A model generated the notes under the pieces. The model did not search any database. It saw only the letters and a list, made by a program, of their open reading frames with translations, and was not told the DNA's origin. A program made the position numbers and the translations under genes. From Dichotomocladium elegans (Eukaryota > Mucoromycota > Mucoromycetes > Mucorales > Lichtheimiaceae), in NCBI GenBank assembly GCA_025716815.1, contig JAIXMN010000017.1, forward strand, positions 806,001 through 870,000: a stretch of 64,000 bases of DNA, in the 5' to 3' direction. Of the stretch, positions 20,141-32,899 are shown piece by piece (the stretch's first letter is position 1; each line of letters begins with the position of its first letter).

Positions 20141-20398
20141 TGATTCTTTTGGCGGAGGCCGTAGGCTGAACGCCTATCTTCATTATCCAAGAAGGTGGAG
20201 CCAGGGATTGGCCCTCCCTCCCTCTTGCTCGCTTTCTCTCTCTCTCTCGATGATAAAGATGTAAAATAGGATACATATTTCCTTTTATACTAGTTTTTCT
20301 CAAGATAAACAATGGAAAGATGGTAACACAATCCCTGGCTCCACCTTCTCGGATAATGAAGATAGGCGTTCAGCCTACGGTCTCCGCCAAAAGAATCA
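20120..20398. repeat. DIRS-2 internal complementary region and right inverted terminal repeat
   Basis: At 20120-20215 the complements of both outer tips are joined. From about 20256 the sequence is the reverse complement of the left ITR and continues to AAAAGAATCA at 20398. The unit GGCGGAGGCCGTAGGCTGAA is thus present in both orientations, at about 20152 and 20369. The recombinase stop codon falls inside this region. Confidence 0.85.
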
Positions 20399-20580
20399 AT
20401 ACTGTAAATCCTAACGCAGGTATTCTGACTGATGTGATTTTATTGCCCAATGTCTTTTCTTCAATAATTTAAGCATTTATTAGAGAAAATGCAATCATTT
20501 ACTCCCACTTATGTATTCTCGGCAGTGTTAACTTCATTGCTTGCATCCATGAGAGTCTCCTCTTATAACAACACACACCT

Positions 20581-21979
20581 TTAACGGCGCGACGTGCATC
20601 GAATAGTGCGACCTCTGGAACCAAGGTCTTCTGCCTCTTCTGTCGGCCTGCTTCTCTTCGGCAATCTTGTTGGCTCGGGAGTCTGCTGCTCATTATCTCT
20701 AGTATTTGTGCTTCTCCTGCTTTGCGGCGGAAACTGCCCACTTACCCTGCCCCTGCCACGACCGCGGCCACGACTATGGCCACAACTAACACCTCCTATA
20801 ACAGAAGGCCTTTTGATGCCAAGCTGATTTGCTGCACCAGAAGTTGCCACAGAATGCAAGCAATCGTCAGAATTGCGAATGCCTGGTGAAGTTCTAAAAG
20901 GTGCTGTTAGATCCATAAAACGTTTCACTGCTTTAACTTCTGCGTGAGGCTCTTCAAATCCATACCCCTCTTCAACATCATCGATGTATGCCAAGCTATC
21001 ATTGTAATCTTCTTCATCGATAGGGGGATCATCGTTATCTATACACAAATCAGTTCCAATAGTAAATGAATGGTTGTTACTTCTATCTTGATTCCTCATA
21101 TACTGAACAACAATACCATTTGATGTACGGTCAATACATCTCAGGCTTGTATCATCTCCAGCGTCGATCATTCTGAATAAAGTAAATACCGCGCTTTTCT
21201 AATTAGTAACTATTGGCAATGGATATGGCAATGAAATATCGGATGATCTTACCGCCTTTCGAGGGGCGGAGGAGAAACAGACAGCCAGAATCGTTGCTCT
21301 CGGCTTTCCGCACTGTCAGGCACCTGTTGCTGGCGTGCTATTCTAGTAACATTATTATTCCAGCTCGTGTGAATGCAATGATGGGCAAACCAGCTGCTTT
21401 CGCAGAGCGAAAGGTCAGGTTGGAGAATCTCCCGCGCCTTTTTCTCGAAGCGCTCAATAGCACAGTGCTTGATTATAGCTGGAAGAGCTTTCCATGGGGT
21501 TGTTGGAGACAGACCCTGTTCGCGCGGACACTCTTCGATGTATGCGACGCATACACGCATTAGATGAATGCTAAGGTCGTTGCGCATAGTCTTCACGTCA
21601 TCTTCGGCCACGTTGTAAAACGTGAATAGTGCTTCTTCGATCAGCACATTCGTTATGGTGCAATAACGAAGTTCGCCATTGACCATGGTCCTTGGCTTGT
21701 CACATCGCCTCGGTGGCGGCGGCCCTTCCAGTTGAGCTCATTCTTGGCGTGGAGACGGTCGGTTAGTTTGAAGCTGGACAGCGTCAAAGATTTGATCCAA
21801 CCATTCCAAGATCATTCGCCTGGTTCTTTCCGTCAGCGGCTGATCAAACTCATAATCTAAAAGAAGGCTCAGATGCTCAGTGAAATCTAGTTCTGATGGG
21901 AATCACCTCTTCCTTCATTGCTACTGGGAATTCCAGCAGCATTGCTGGCTTGCGGATTGATTCGGGATTGCTGAGACAT
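20581..21979 (-). pseudogene. RG-rich protein gene divergent from tnp2, broken
   Basis: From the ATG at 21979 (MSQQSRINPQ) the frame shifts near 21893 and continues through a helical segment (EFDQPLTERTRRMILEWLDQ). It meets TGA at 21738-21740, then runs on in frame through MVNGELRYCT at 21686 to 21251. A 78-nt intron (about 21173-21250, GTAAGA...TTCAG) leads into exon 2 ending at 20581. The C-terminus contains HSRGRGRGRGRVSG, an RG repeat typical of nucleic-acid binding tails. I do not recognise the family. It starts 222 bp from, and divergently to, the tnp2 transposase gene, so it may be the second gene of the same element. An AATAAA signal follows at about 20440. Confidence 0.55.
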
Positions 21980-22279
21980 TGCGATATCAGGTTAAAGACG
22001 TGGGAAAGGGAGCTGTGGGAAAAGAAGCTAAGGACGATAGTGTGGATGACGTCTGCTTGTTGCACAAAAAGCTAGCTCTCATGTCCATCCTAGTATTCTT
22101 CTCTTGATACAAGTTGGTAAAAATGACGCGTTGCAATAGATGCAGTAGAACAATGCCAAATAATCTTCAATGACATAAAAAGTTTTGCAATGCGTTTGTG
22201 ATGGAAATCTCGAGCGACGAAGGAGAAACTATGAATGACTTCGTGCGAAATCAGGCTCAGCAGAGCAGCCTAGAGTCTC

Positions 22280-22417
22280 ACTTTCCTAGCCATACAAGAG
22301 ATTTCACGTAATTCTATTTCATATTCCGCCCATTTTGGGGGTATTCACGTAGAAACATTCAAATCCCGCTAGTCTAAGTCACGTGATAGACGATTTTGGG
22401 GGGACTCACGTAGAAAA
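22280..22417 (+). repeat. MULE left TIR
   Basis: Reverse complement of 32900-33039 with only a few differences, mostly in the outermost 12 bases (ACTTTCCTAG against AAGTGCCCTAG). Confidence 0.88.
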
Positions 22418-23005
22418 CTTCACCGTACACATTTCCTGGGAGGACGCGTTCATCCAGCTACTTGTTTCTATCTCAAACAAATACTTTCCCTATGTCTCAA
22501 TCGACCCAATCTACGCGCTCCATCTCCCCTGCTTTCTCCCAGGACTTACTTACTGCTCAAGATGCCGAGTTGCGTCGATGCTCCAGATGTCATAACTATA
22601 AGTTTGCAGTTCATTTCGCGGGTAGAATCGAAGATTACCATACCTGCGATCGCTGTCGTGCGCGCCAGAGCACTGTTGGGCAAGGCGTTCCTGAAGAGGG
22701 CCGCATCTCATTTGATGAGTTCGTCGAATCTCTTCCATCGCGTTATATAACTGATAGCACTGATGCGGGCGAGGTCGATGTTCAATACTCGTTCCATGCG
22801 TACATATCCATGGACGCTGAGATGGTTGCAATGGAGGATTTGGCTATCATTGACTCCATTTCCTCCTCCATCGAGTCTGTGGATGGTTATCGCTACCACC
22901 TCATTAACGTGGCCCATCCAATGAAGAAACATGCGGTTGCTTTCTATCTTGGTTGTACGCAGGACGAATCTATACAACGGCAGGTAGCTGATCGTCAGCG
23001 CCTAA

Positions 23006-23803
23006 GGTTGAAAGGTAGTTTATCCCTACACATTTCAAATTCAGTCGGAGTTGCCTTTCTGGGGTGTTTGACTTTTAAAAAATAATTTCAAATACAGTCA
23101 GCTTTAAAGCACAGTTAAAGCCACCCAAAAAATTTTCAGTAAACAATACAGGATTTTCAAGAAGAACTTTTTTGCTTCAAATCCAAATACAAGTTTTAGT
23201 ATTTCGTTTCTCTTCTTCCTTTGAAATTAGAATGAAACACAAATGTTTGGCCTCCCAAAATTATTCTGGTGTAAAAAGAAGAGAAGGAAGACTCACCTAT
23301 AGCCTTGATTGAAATGTTCTTGCTACTATTGCCTTTAAATTTGACAAAAGGGTAGCAACGAAATACTAAAAATTGTATTCGAACTTGAAGCAAAAAAAAA
23401 CGAAAAACCTAGATGGTCTATATGAACAACTAAAATTTGTGGCAAACTTCTTCTTGAAAATCCTGTATTTGCGCTTTAATATACACGATCTAGTAAGGAT
23501 AGGTTTCTAAAGATAGAGTTTGTGATTACTAGGTCTAGCAGTTTAAGAGTTTTTTGCTTGCTTGTCCCTCTTGTAGATTTTTTTGAATGTGGCTTATTGT
23601 TTTGATAATATTTTTTAGATATCGTGACTTAATATTTTGCAAAATTTGCAAATGCTTGTGACGTGTGGTTTTATTTTAGAAAACATGAATTGCTCTTGGG
23701 CACAGGCCTGACCTTAAAATTATTTTTATTTTTAAAGTCAAACACCCCAGAAAGGCAACTCCGACTGAATTTGAAATGTGTAGGGATAAACTGGATCTGA
23801 TCC
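23006..23803. mobile_element. hAT-type MITE with 8-bp TSD GCGCCTAA, carrying a nested MITE
   Basis: Inverted arms of about 80 bp (AGTTTATCCCTACACATTTC...GTGTTTGACTTT, and the complement at 23711-23793) are flanked by the 8-bp direct repeat GCGCCTAA at 22998-23005 and 23804-23811. Removing it rejoins the MULE frame (DRQRL-TSRME). No coding capacity. Foldback MITE copy 3 lies inside. Confidence 0.82.
23149..23465 (+). repeat. Foldback MITE copy 3 (317 bp, left arm shortened)
   Basis: Starts CAGGATTTTCAAGAAG after TA and ends GAAAATCCTG before TA. About 45 bases are missing from the left arm after AAGAAC. It is nested in the hAT-type MITE. Confidence 0.88.
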
Positions 23804-24062
23804 GCGCCTAACAAGCCGTATGGAGACCTTCCCTTGCAGTGGGCGTGTGACAGGAGAGATTGACCGTCGCAACCACCAAATCATGATTGACATCCAGCAT
23901 GATCCTGGCCATTGCCAGTATGCCGTTCAAAACCGAGCTGTCCCGCATGGCGTCAGAGAATTCATCCGCGATAATGCGCTAAGCTATGATGCCTCTGCGT
24001 TGTTCAGTCGGGTTAGGTTGCAATTTCCCAAGGAATCCCGTGATGTGACCCAAGCTCAGGTA

Positions 24063-24427
24063 CAGGATTTTCAAGAAGAAGTTTGCCACAAAATTTAGTT
24101 GTTCGTATAGGCCGTCTAGGTTTTTCGTTTTTTTTGCTTCAAATTCGAATACAAATTTTAGTATTTCGTTTCTCTTCTTCCTTTGAAATTAGAATGAAAC
24201 ATAAATGGTTGGCCTCCCAAAATTATTCTGGTGTAAAAGGAGGAGAAGGAAGACTCACATATAGGCTTGATTGACATGTTCTTGCTGCTATTGCCTTTAA
24301 ATTTGACAAAAGGGTAGCAACGAAATACTAAAATTGGTATTCAAATTTGAAGCCAAAAAAAACGAAAAACCTAGACGGTCTATACGAACAACTAAAATTT
24401 GTGGCAAAGTTCTTCTTGAAAATCCTG
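24063..24427 (+). repeat. Foldback MITE copy 4 (365 bp) at a splice donor
   Basis: It occupies the TA of CAG|GTATGAC in the MULE gene, so the target was the 5' splice-site TA. The donor GT survives as GTACAG and the MITE now forms most of the intron. Confidence 0.9.
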
Positions 24428-26643
24428 TATGACTTTTTCTTATAGGATTATTGCTGTGCTAAAATAATGACAGGTCTACTACTGGTGGAATAACACCACA
24501 ACGCAAATATAGCGCCGCCACGAGGACCAGTTGGTCTCCTCGAAAATCCTTCTGCAGGAAGCGTTATCTCGCGGTTTTAATAAGGTATGTACTATTCATC
24601 TATGCAGTGTCTGTTATGCAGGTGCTATCAAATCTGCCATATGTGCCCGGATACACCGTCTGGATAGGATAAATTCTTAGACACTTATCAAATAATAAAC
24701 AGATGTTTGAGGTTCATGCGACTGGTGTGTCAGCGGTGGGATTTATTGTTCTGTTGTTTGAATATTCATGCCGGGCTCCTCTTGTGAACGAGTTCCATGT
24801 CGATTCGACATTCAAGACGAATCGACTTGGTTAGGAGTTCTTGATTGTTGCATCAATCAATGGAGCTGGTTTTCCAGTTGCGTACCTGCTCCTTGACATC
24901 AACTCTGAGACGGTTGCCCCTTCCTACGAGAAGAAGTATATTCTGCGCCGCTTCTTCCTCAACCTCCAGCAATTGGGTCTCAACCCAACATTTATGTTTT
25001 CAGATAAGGATGCGGCGCAAATTTTCGCTATTGAAAGCGTCTGGGGTGATCAAGTCCTTAGGCTCTGTTTATGGCATCTTGACCGCTCGGTCAAGCTTAA
25101 GCTTGCCCAACAGAAGCTTCTGAATCCCCTGTATGATCCTGTGCAAGCATGCGCAGAGTTCAGCTTCATTGACGTTGGTTTCTGCCCAGATCCATATGAT
25201 CGTATTGGCCAAATCAGCTCGTTGGAGCACCGAACGACAATCGCCAGGATGATGAAGAGGCATTATAATGCCCATCCCACGATCAGATGTATGCATTTCA
25301 TATAAATTTACTAGGATCTATTAAGAGTATTAGATGGATCAAAATATTAACCTGGCAACTTTTATAGCATCAGCAGTGACCATGTCTGGTTGGATCATCC
25401 ACCAGACATGTGCTCGTGAGGTGTATACCTACTGCTTTGATAATGATCTACCAGACGCGTGGGCTTACTTGTACGCGCGATGGTACACAGCCTTGTGGTG
25501 GAACCGATGGGCGAGAGCTAGCAGACCAGATGCAATTCCACTCGCGAAAACTACGATGATGATCGAGGCGCATTGGAAAGTACTGAAGCGCAATTTCCTC
25601 CAGCGCCAGAACCGCCCTCGGCTTGATGCTCTGGTCTATACCATCATCTCCCAAGTGGTGCCCAAATCAGAAGAGAAATTCCAAATGACGATTATCAACC
25701 GGCGAAGCCCACTTGCATTGGAAACTGCCTTCGCCAAGGAGTGGAGCAAGTGTATGAGGCGCTTAGACAGATCAAGAACACACCTTGGCTATCTGACGTC
25801 TCTGGATACGTGGACATGTGGATGTCTCGCATTCAGTATGAGCCGGTATATGCTCTGCAACCACTTGGTTCAGCAATACTCCCTGGAACATAACCAGCAA
25901 CCATTTGCTGCGTTGGACGTTTACATCTGCTGGCAGAGTACACCGCCTTATGTCCGCATCTTACCTGTAAGGATAAAGAATAATATGAATGGACAACCAT
26001 GTTTATAATGATAATATCCATTTAGCGGGATTTATACCCTTACAATCTTGCTTTGCCTGCTCCTCCTCGCTCGCCTTCTCCTCTTCCCGCATCACCAGTT
26101 CTAAACGATCAGACCGAGAATAATGATGTACCAGTCATTGACTTGACAAGCAGTCCCGATTCTTATCAGTCGCCCCAAATGTCGCCTGCTCCAGCTATCG
26201 TAAGTCTAATTCATAATTTTTCTGATACATCATTACCAATCGTCAATAATAAATTTTAATTATAACCAGGACGAAGACGGAGAACGTCAACAAGTGCAGT
26301 TGGAGACCAACATTCGCAACTTATGTTCAACCATTGCTGAAAACCAAGCAACAAAGGAAGAGCTCCAAGCGAGGATCGCCGAGCTCCAAGCAAGAGTTGC
26401 TGATGTTGATGCCAGTACGAGTGATCTGAGGCTGAGACTGCTTGACGCTAGCGAAGCCTATTCCGAGACGTTGCGGCCAGCTCAGCGCCAAGTTTTCAGC
26501 AACGCGAGGGCTCGAGCGAACATTCCCGAATACATGGCCGCTGTCTCTGAGTACAGGAACAGGCGATTGCGAGGTCGCACATATAGAGACTTTAATGAGT
26601 ATACTCGCCATTTGGCATAGATCCTGTCCCCTTTTTACTATTA

Positions 26644-29600
26644 CTAGCAACACATCTCGCTCCGCTCGATTGTTGCGTCGGCTGGGGGCTTCGCCCCCCG
26701 CCCCCCAATTAATCAGCGCGATAAGCCATAGAAATAATCAGACATTGGCGCAAACTTAATAGAGGTGTGTGTATTTATGAATAGATCTATATATGTGTTT
26801 TTTTGCTTTACGAAAGAGCATATATTCTTATTGATATAAAAAGGAATGTGTTGGGCATGATGAGAGAAATGGATGTATAATCAACATAAAAGAAAGGAGA
26901 GGAGATATAAATAACATAGAGAGATAAATGAATGAAAAAGTCATATATGTTAGTGAGTGTTTAGCCGGATGACTGCTGGTTAAGAAGGACTTCGTGGTAT
27001 ACAACGTTAGCGGTTGTGGGGGCAGCAGTCGATCCGTCACTGTATACTGCCACGCGCAGGTTGTCAGGGTGTGTGGCTCGTGAGAGTGCAACATATAATT
27101 GGCCATGTGTAAACACAGGCTCACGGAGATGGACACCTACGCGTGACAGGGTCTGTCCTTGCGCCTTATGAATGGTCATGGCAAAGGCAGCACGAACAGG
27201 AAACTGGCGGCGGCACAGGATGAACGGCATTTCTCCTTCTTTTGTGCAAAGGTTGATCCTAGGGAGAATATGCTCTGCGCCCTGTGGTCCATGGGCAATG
27301 CATCGGACGGCAATACAATGGTCCATAAGCCTTGTCAAGATAAGCTTAGTCCCATTGCAGAGGCCTGCGCTTGGATCTAGGTTTCGCAGCAGCACCAAAG
27401 GCATACCCACCTTTAGTTCTAGACAATGAGGCGGAATTCCGGCAGAGTTGAGACCATTAAGAAACTCCGGTGGGTAGCTTGCTGCAGCTACGTCTGGATC
27501 GTCGGCATCGATGATACGGTCAATAGAGTTATACTGCCTTTTCTCGCCAGGGAAAACGCTAAAAGCCTTGTTGTTGATGTCATCAACATCTGCGTTTTTA
27601 GTGGCGAGGATGGCCCCATCACGGAACTGGTCTGGAGGTTGATTGGGGAGTCGAATGGCAGGATAGATGGCATTGATAAGGTCCATTCTATCATTCGCTT
27701 CGATCCGCCATTGTTCCGGGATCTCGACACTGTCGCGGTATGGAAGCCGGCCATCTCCAATGGCAAGGAGCTGGTTGGCAAATGCAGCGGCATGGGGGCC
27801 AGCATTACGAACTCGCATGTTAATGTTCAAATGGAGGATGCGAACGTGTGGCCAAAATGATGCACGCTGTACAGTTCCCGCAACGACCTCTGGTCGAGTG
27901 CTCTTCTTGCTGACCGGGAGCAGCTGCCGAAAGTCTCCACCGAAAACGACGACCTTGCCACCAAAAGGGACTTGCTCACATGCAGGGTCATCAGCCCCCA
28001 TGATGTCCTTGAGGGCCTTGTCAACTGCTTCAAAGGTGAATCTGCCAGCCATGACAGCCTCATCCCAAACGATCAAAGAGGCGCGTCGTATGAGATGGGC
28101 GTGTGAGCTAGTGAGACTAATGTTGCAAGTACTGGTTTCGTCTGCATCGAGGGGAATTTTGAACCGGCTATGGGCAGTTCGGCCACCAGGAAGCAGGATT
28201 GCGGCAATTCCAGAAGAGGCGACCGGCAAGGCAATCTCTTGCTGAGAACGAACATAGGCCAAGAGAGCTTTGAACACCTGTGATTTCCCTGTACCACCAG
28301 GGCCATTGAGAAAGAAAAGGCGGGGTACATGAGGGGCATGAGGCTGCTCCGCGATGGACATTATGATATTATTATATGCAGCTCGCTGGTCATCGTTGAG
28401 CGAGTGGACTAACTCTTCATTCAACAGACGCTGCTCATCTTGGTCATAATTGCGGTACTCGGCATTTATCAGAACTTGAGAAGGAGACACAAATTCGTCG
28501 AGTGTTTCCCTTCGTTCCTGGGGCAAAGTCGTAAATTCGGAGAGCCAATGACCTCCAGCCTGCAGAAGAGAATCGATATCGCCAAGTGTGCGCTGATAGA
28601 TGGCGTCCAGGTCTTGCTGCTGCAGTTCTTGGTCGGTTGACATATTATGTATTCTCCGGAACTCGAAAAAGTAATCATCGGCCATTCTGTCGCGGTGGTT
28701 GTTCCAGAGTTGGAGCGGGTCAGCAGGGGAACTGTGTATCAGGATGCATGCAAAGAGAGCGCGTATAGATCTAGCTGAAGCAATGAGCGATGCCTCACTC
28801 ATGCAGCGCTCCCATTCATTGTCAGACTCGAAGAAACCCCTTGCAAGCGCAGCTGCCTGGAATGTCGGATGGGGGCTGCCGTCGCTATTCGCAAGCAGTG
28901 CCTCGAAACTTGTTGGCCCAGGAATCTTTAGTAAGAGCAAGCGAAGGCAGTACAGAGGCATATTGGAAGGTGATGCATAATAAATGCGTGTTACCACGTT
29001 CGCAATTGTTTGCCGATCTCTACGTGCCCACATGTGGGTCCTTGTGTTCCAAGTGTAGTGGCGAGGCACCTCAGAATAAAGGAGGGTGGCGGCGAATGGG
29101 TCCTGGGAGCAGAGTTCAAAAAAGGCGAGGAGTTTGGTACCTGTCCTTGCTGCATGGCGTGCGACGATCAGTTCTTCCTGGGACATTGTGGCGCGGAACG
29201 TGACATACTGTTGCTCAGGCAGGTGTATATCTAAGCGTACGACAGATGGGCTGTGGAAATGGACATCATATCTGAGCGTCCGCCAGATTGCTTCACATGG
29301 TCCAATATACCTAGCATTAAGGTATTGTTGGATCTCGTCCACAGGAGCAGGAGCAGGAGCAGCATCGGTGGTGGTGGAGGCGGAGGCAGTGGTGGTGGTC
29401 GTGGAATGGACAGCCTCAGAAGATTGTCCAGTAATCTCCACTTGGCTCGGTCAGTTCCCTTGGTAATATACTTGCAGATATATTTTACTGCCCTGGTGCT
29501 TGTACAGATCTCTACGTTAATATGGGCATCGTACTTGTGGCTAAGGTAAGGATTATATGGAATAACCCATTGGTTGTCTATAACCATGTTCCGACGCTCA

Positions 29601-32006
29601 ATCATATGCCCTTGGTTGGGAGTCTCCCGCCTACGGTATACTGGGTTTCCATCCCTGGTCTCTCGTGTCTTGCCACAGTAGCGCTTGGGGAACTTCTTAT
29701 CGCACTGGCCAGTTCGTTGACAGCATGGCTGTCCTCTGCTGAATGATCCACATGGTCCATGGATCATTGTTGACGTGACTGTGCGATAGAGAGCGGGGTG
29801 GGCTACTGGATCTGGAAGCTCTGCGCAGACGAACTCGTCATACTGGGCTACAGCTTCTGGTCGATCTTCCTCATGCAAGATGAAAAGCATATGAACATGG
29901 GGCAAACCACGCTTCTGGAACTCGACAGTCGCGATATATCCTTCGATATGACCAAAAACTTTGGCATCCACAATATGCGCAATGAGCTCCTTCATCTTCA
30001 TATTGAAGACTCGGGAGCAAATATCTGGACGGTCATGGGCCTCCTGCCCTGGAAGAAGCTCGCTGACAATTTCAGGCCATTTAGGATTGCAAGTGAACGT
30101 AATGAAGAGTGTTGGATCGCCCAGCTGGCTAACAATAGCCAAGCCGTCTTGCATCATTTGTTTCATATATCGCGGCCCACCAGTGAAACTTGAAGGTAGA
30201 ATTGTTCTTTGGCCAATCTGTCGAGGATCAGAGTCGTCCGCCATGCCGCTGTAAAGCTCTCGCCGCAGATCATCCTGATTGTTCCGTAAATAGTCCAGAC
30301 GGCCACCCTCGATCCGTGCATAATTATCCACCACTAATTGCTGAAATAACCTGCCATAGTAGTGGTGGTATGTCTTCCTTGGGCCTTCTCGAATCATGAG
30401 CATGAAAGCAGCAAACTCACGCACAGTGATGCTGACAGGGCTGCCCTCAGCTGTTAGACCTTGCATTCCTGCATGCCATCCTTCATCCCCGAATGGATAC
30501 ATGAGGACGTAGTGGAGAGGTATGTATGCTGGGTGGAGAGCACTAATCCTGTGGAGTCCTCCTGTTGCGCGATCAGCAAGAACAATTGCATGCGTATCGA
30601 CTGTCCCATCTGTTGTCCTCTCGACGACTAAGGCTGCAACTTCAGGGGTAGCCTGTGGATCGTAACGCCTCCCCATCTGGTGTGCTGGACGAATGGTAGC
30701 ACGAAGTGTTCCAAATGGCTCATCTCGATAACGCTGAGCAGCAGACATGAAGGTCTGTGCATAAGGGTTATCACGCACCATGACCGCCTGAAGAAGCTCG
30801 ATTGTATCCCTGTTAAGGTCTGAAAAGAATGAAGTGCGTCTTGACAGTTGATCGCCGGCATCGGTAAAATATATTTGAGAAAAAGCAGGCTGGCGATCGG
30901 GGCCAGCTCGCAATGTTCCCATACGGTGGTACATCGTCCCGTTGATGCGATAGGTTGGAACACCATTCGATCCATTGGCCAATTGTCGGTCATGATTGTC
31001 CTCAATGGAAGCAAAAGAAAAGGCGTTGTTATATGCGCGAATGGACTTGCGAAATTCTTTGCTGGCATCGTCTGTGCCTTCCAAGAGTGCGATGATCTCT
31101 TGTGAGGGGGCGCGAGGCAGGGCGATCTGGATCCTTCCGCTCGTGCAGCACAGTCCAAAACGCGGGTTGGAGCGAGAAGACTGGGCGAGGCGCTCGTCAA
31201 TCCACATTTTAGCCTGACAAAATGGGCATTCGGCTGACATGCGACCAAAGATGTGTCGACGATATTGTGGGCCATGGACGTAGCAGATGTCTGGGCCAAA
31301 AATATGTTCTGGCTCAAAAGACGCCATTCGTGCAATCCGATACTGGGGATTATCGCTGTTATAGAATGGACAGCCACTGTATCTTGAACGCTGGTGAGAT
31401 GGAGAACCACATCGAGCACATGGCGGATGAGTAGGAGCAACCGAAGCAGGAGCAGGAGCAGGAACAGGAACAGGAACTGGAGCAGTAGCAGGAGCAGGAG
31501 CAGTAGCAGCAGCAGGAGCAGATGGAGGGTTGTCCAAACCAATATATTCTTTACAGAAAAATCAGTAAAAATTTCAGAGTTGTAATGTTCAGCTGTATTA
31601 CCTCGTTGGCGCCGAGTGTTTCCAGGGCAATCACGATGAGTTGATCGGCGATGGGTGGTTGAGCCACATGTAGAACAGGAAGGAGAGGAGGACATTTGGG
31701 TTGTAGAATCCTAGGGATGCCTTGATATCAGCGGCTGCAAACATAAAATCGGGTAATTCAAGAAATACATACATCAGTAGGTTCAGGCCTCGGACGAACT
31801 CTACGGCTGTTTAAGGGACAGCCAGCAAAACTTGTACGCAGGTGGGTAGAAGAGCCACAACTGCAAGTTCTTGTTTGGGGCTCATCACCCTTGATCCAGA
31901 AGAATGATTAGCGGAGAATAATGTCAATTTTAAAGAATAAAGTTACCATTTCTTTGGATATGTAAAGTAGTTGTCTTTCTCAAATATGTAGAATATATAC
32001 AGTAGA
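26644..32006 (-). mobile_element. Helitron A (5' end tentative)
   Basis: On the minus strand it ends ...TGTGTTGCTAG at 26644, followed by T, preceded by a GGGGGCGAAGCCCCC hairpin. The last 60 bases are nearly identical to those of Helitron B. The host sequence on the 3' side is the MULE transposase 3' flank. For the 5' end I mark 32006, where TCTACTGTATATATT is followed outward by A/T sequence and resembles the Helitron B start. A 16-base match to Helitron B at 32078 argues that the true end could lie further right, up to about 32890. Confidence 0.6.
26961..31695 (-). pseudogene. Helitron A RepHel protein, one frameshift between Rep and helicase
   Basis: Rolling-circle transposition protein. 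Exon 1 (from 31695) has a Cys/His finger (CSTCGSTTHRRS); a 53-nt intron (31549-31601) follows. The next part has a Pro/Ala-rich repeat, a second finger (CARCGSPSHQRS), the Helitron-like N-terminal region and the HUH nuclease: H-x-H in RGLPHVHMLF (about 29888-29911) and both tyrosines in KYICKYITKG (about 29458-29486). One base is missing near 29435 relative to Helitron B, so the Pif1-like SF1B helicase (29441-26961) is in another frame. Its motifs are intact: GPGGTGKS, VWDEAVM, GGDFRQLLPV, TIHKAQGQT and YVALSRAT. Confidence 0.87.
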
Positions 32007-32899
32007 TAGCAACAGAATAGTAACAGAATGATGATAAGAACTGATACTTGACAAAGTTCCTTTGAATGTTGATATTTATATGAAAGCCAAGACTTTTTCT
32101 TGTGCAAGTGTGGCTGCACACTGATTGTACGCCACTATTGATTGCTATTATTATCCATGCTGCGGCTGCATATATGAATTCCGTGGAGGAAATATGCCAA
32201 GATATCACATTCCCCAGAACCTTTTTCATTGGTGTTCCTTTTTATTTTCCAAAAGAATAGACAATATCATTTTGATGCATGCCATCCAATTTTTTTTGGG
32301 AAAATGACCACGTCTTTGCCACGTGCCCCGACCTGCAACTCCTTCAGCTGCATTTATGGAGGCACATGTGAAGGTTGCAACGAAAAGAGACTATTGGTCG
32401 AAGGGGATGATCATGGGACTAAAGAAAATACCCACCACAGGCAACTCCAAGAAAAGGACCATTTTGGCCAATGGGAAAACCGAAATGCTCGCGGAATCTC
32501 AATGTTAATCCAACAAAAAGCAACAAAAAGCAAAACCTCAGACTCCGTCAGGACCACGTAACACAACGAAACCGGCCCGAAAAATTGGCGAATCAAATCA
32601 GTCAAAAAGTAAGCTAAACCCCGCTGGAATTACCATATACTGGTTTTATTACGTCATAATTAGCTTTCTATCTACCCCCCTCAATTAATATGGCTTGGAT
32701 ATATTAGTTCTTTTTATCTTTAATAGCGCAATCCACCATTGTACTTAGGTAGCTAATCACAAGTTAGCTGGTCTTTAATTACCAGAAAAGACTATAAAAA
32801 GGCCTGAATGGTTTACAGAGGCAGGAGATGAATTTTTCTATGTGAGCAACGTGTAACTCCCCAAAAAATAAACTCACGTGACATAGGGAGGGATGGCTT
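32007..32899. other. MULE interior right of Helitron A; no confident gene
   Basis: A Lys-rich open frame (about 32300-32560) exists but lacks a recognisable domain and a good start. It may be the remnant of an accessory MULE gene or of Helitron 5' sequence. The stretch next to the TIR is AT-rich. Confidence 0.35.

Larger units (their letters stand above)
16468..20398 (+). mobile_element. DIRS-2: complete DIRS retrotransposon with degenerate frames
   Basis: Plus strand, 3.93 kb. The order is left ITR, ORF1, RT, RNase H, tyrosine recombinase, internal complementary region, right ITR. The left tip CATTATCCTTCGTTA and the right tip CCGCCAAAAGAATCA both occur, complemented and joined, in the internal complementary region at 20120-20215. 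This defines both ends. Several one-base frameshifts inactivate the genes. Confidence 0.87.
22492..26620 (+). pseudogene. MULE transposase with SWIM zinc finger, interrupted
   Basis: Starts MSQSTQSTRS. A Cys cluster (RCSRCHNYK, TCDRCRARQ) comes first. The catalytic part follows after two inserts: D1 in FHVDSTFKTNR (about 24802), D2 in FMFSDKDA (about 24990), the CLWH pair in LRLCLWHLDRS (about 25060) and Glu in MMIEAHWK (about 25557). The SWIM finger CGC...MLCNH lies at about 25818-25866. A C-terminal region (26053-26620) has a Ser/Pro-rich linker and a coiled coil (ELQARIAELQARVADVDAS). In-frame stops at 24510-24512 (TAG, probably CAG) and 24832-24834 show decay. Several short GT-AG introns are visible. 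The MITE at 24063 sits in an intron at its splice donor. Confidence 0.82.

Noticed and set aside
32229..32561. Basic open frame between Helitron A and the MULE right TIR as a gene
   Set aside because: No recognisable domain, no convincing start and stop-rich surroundings; two overlapping frames are equally open.
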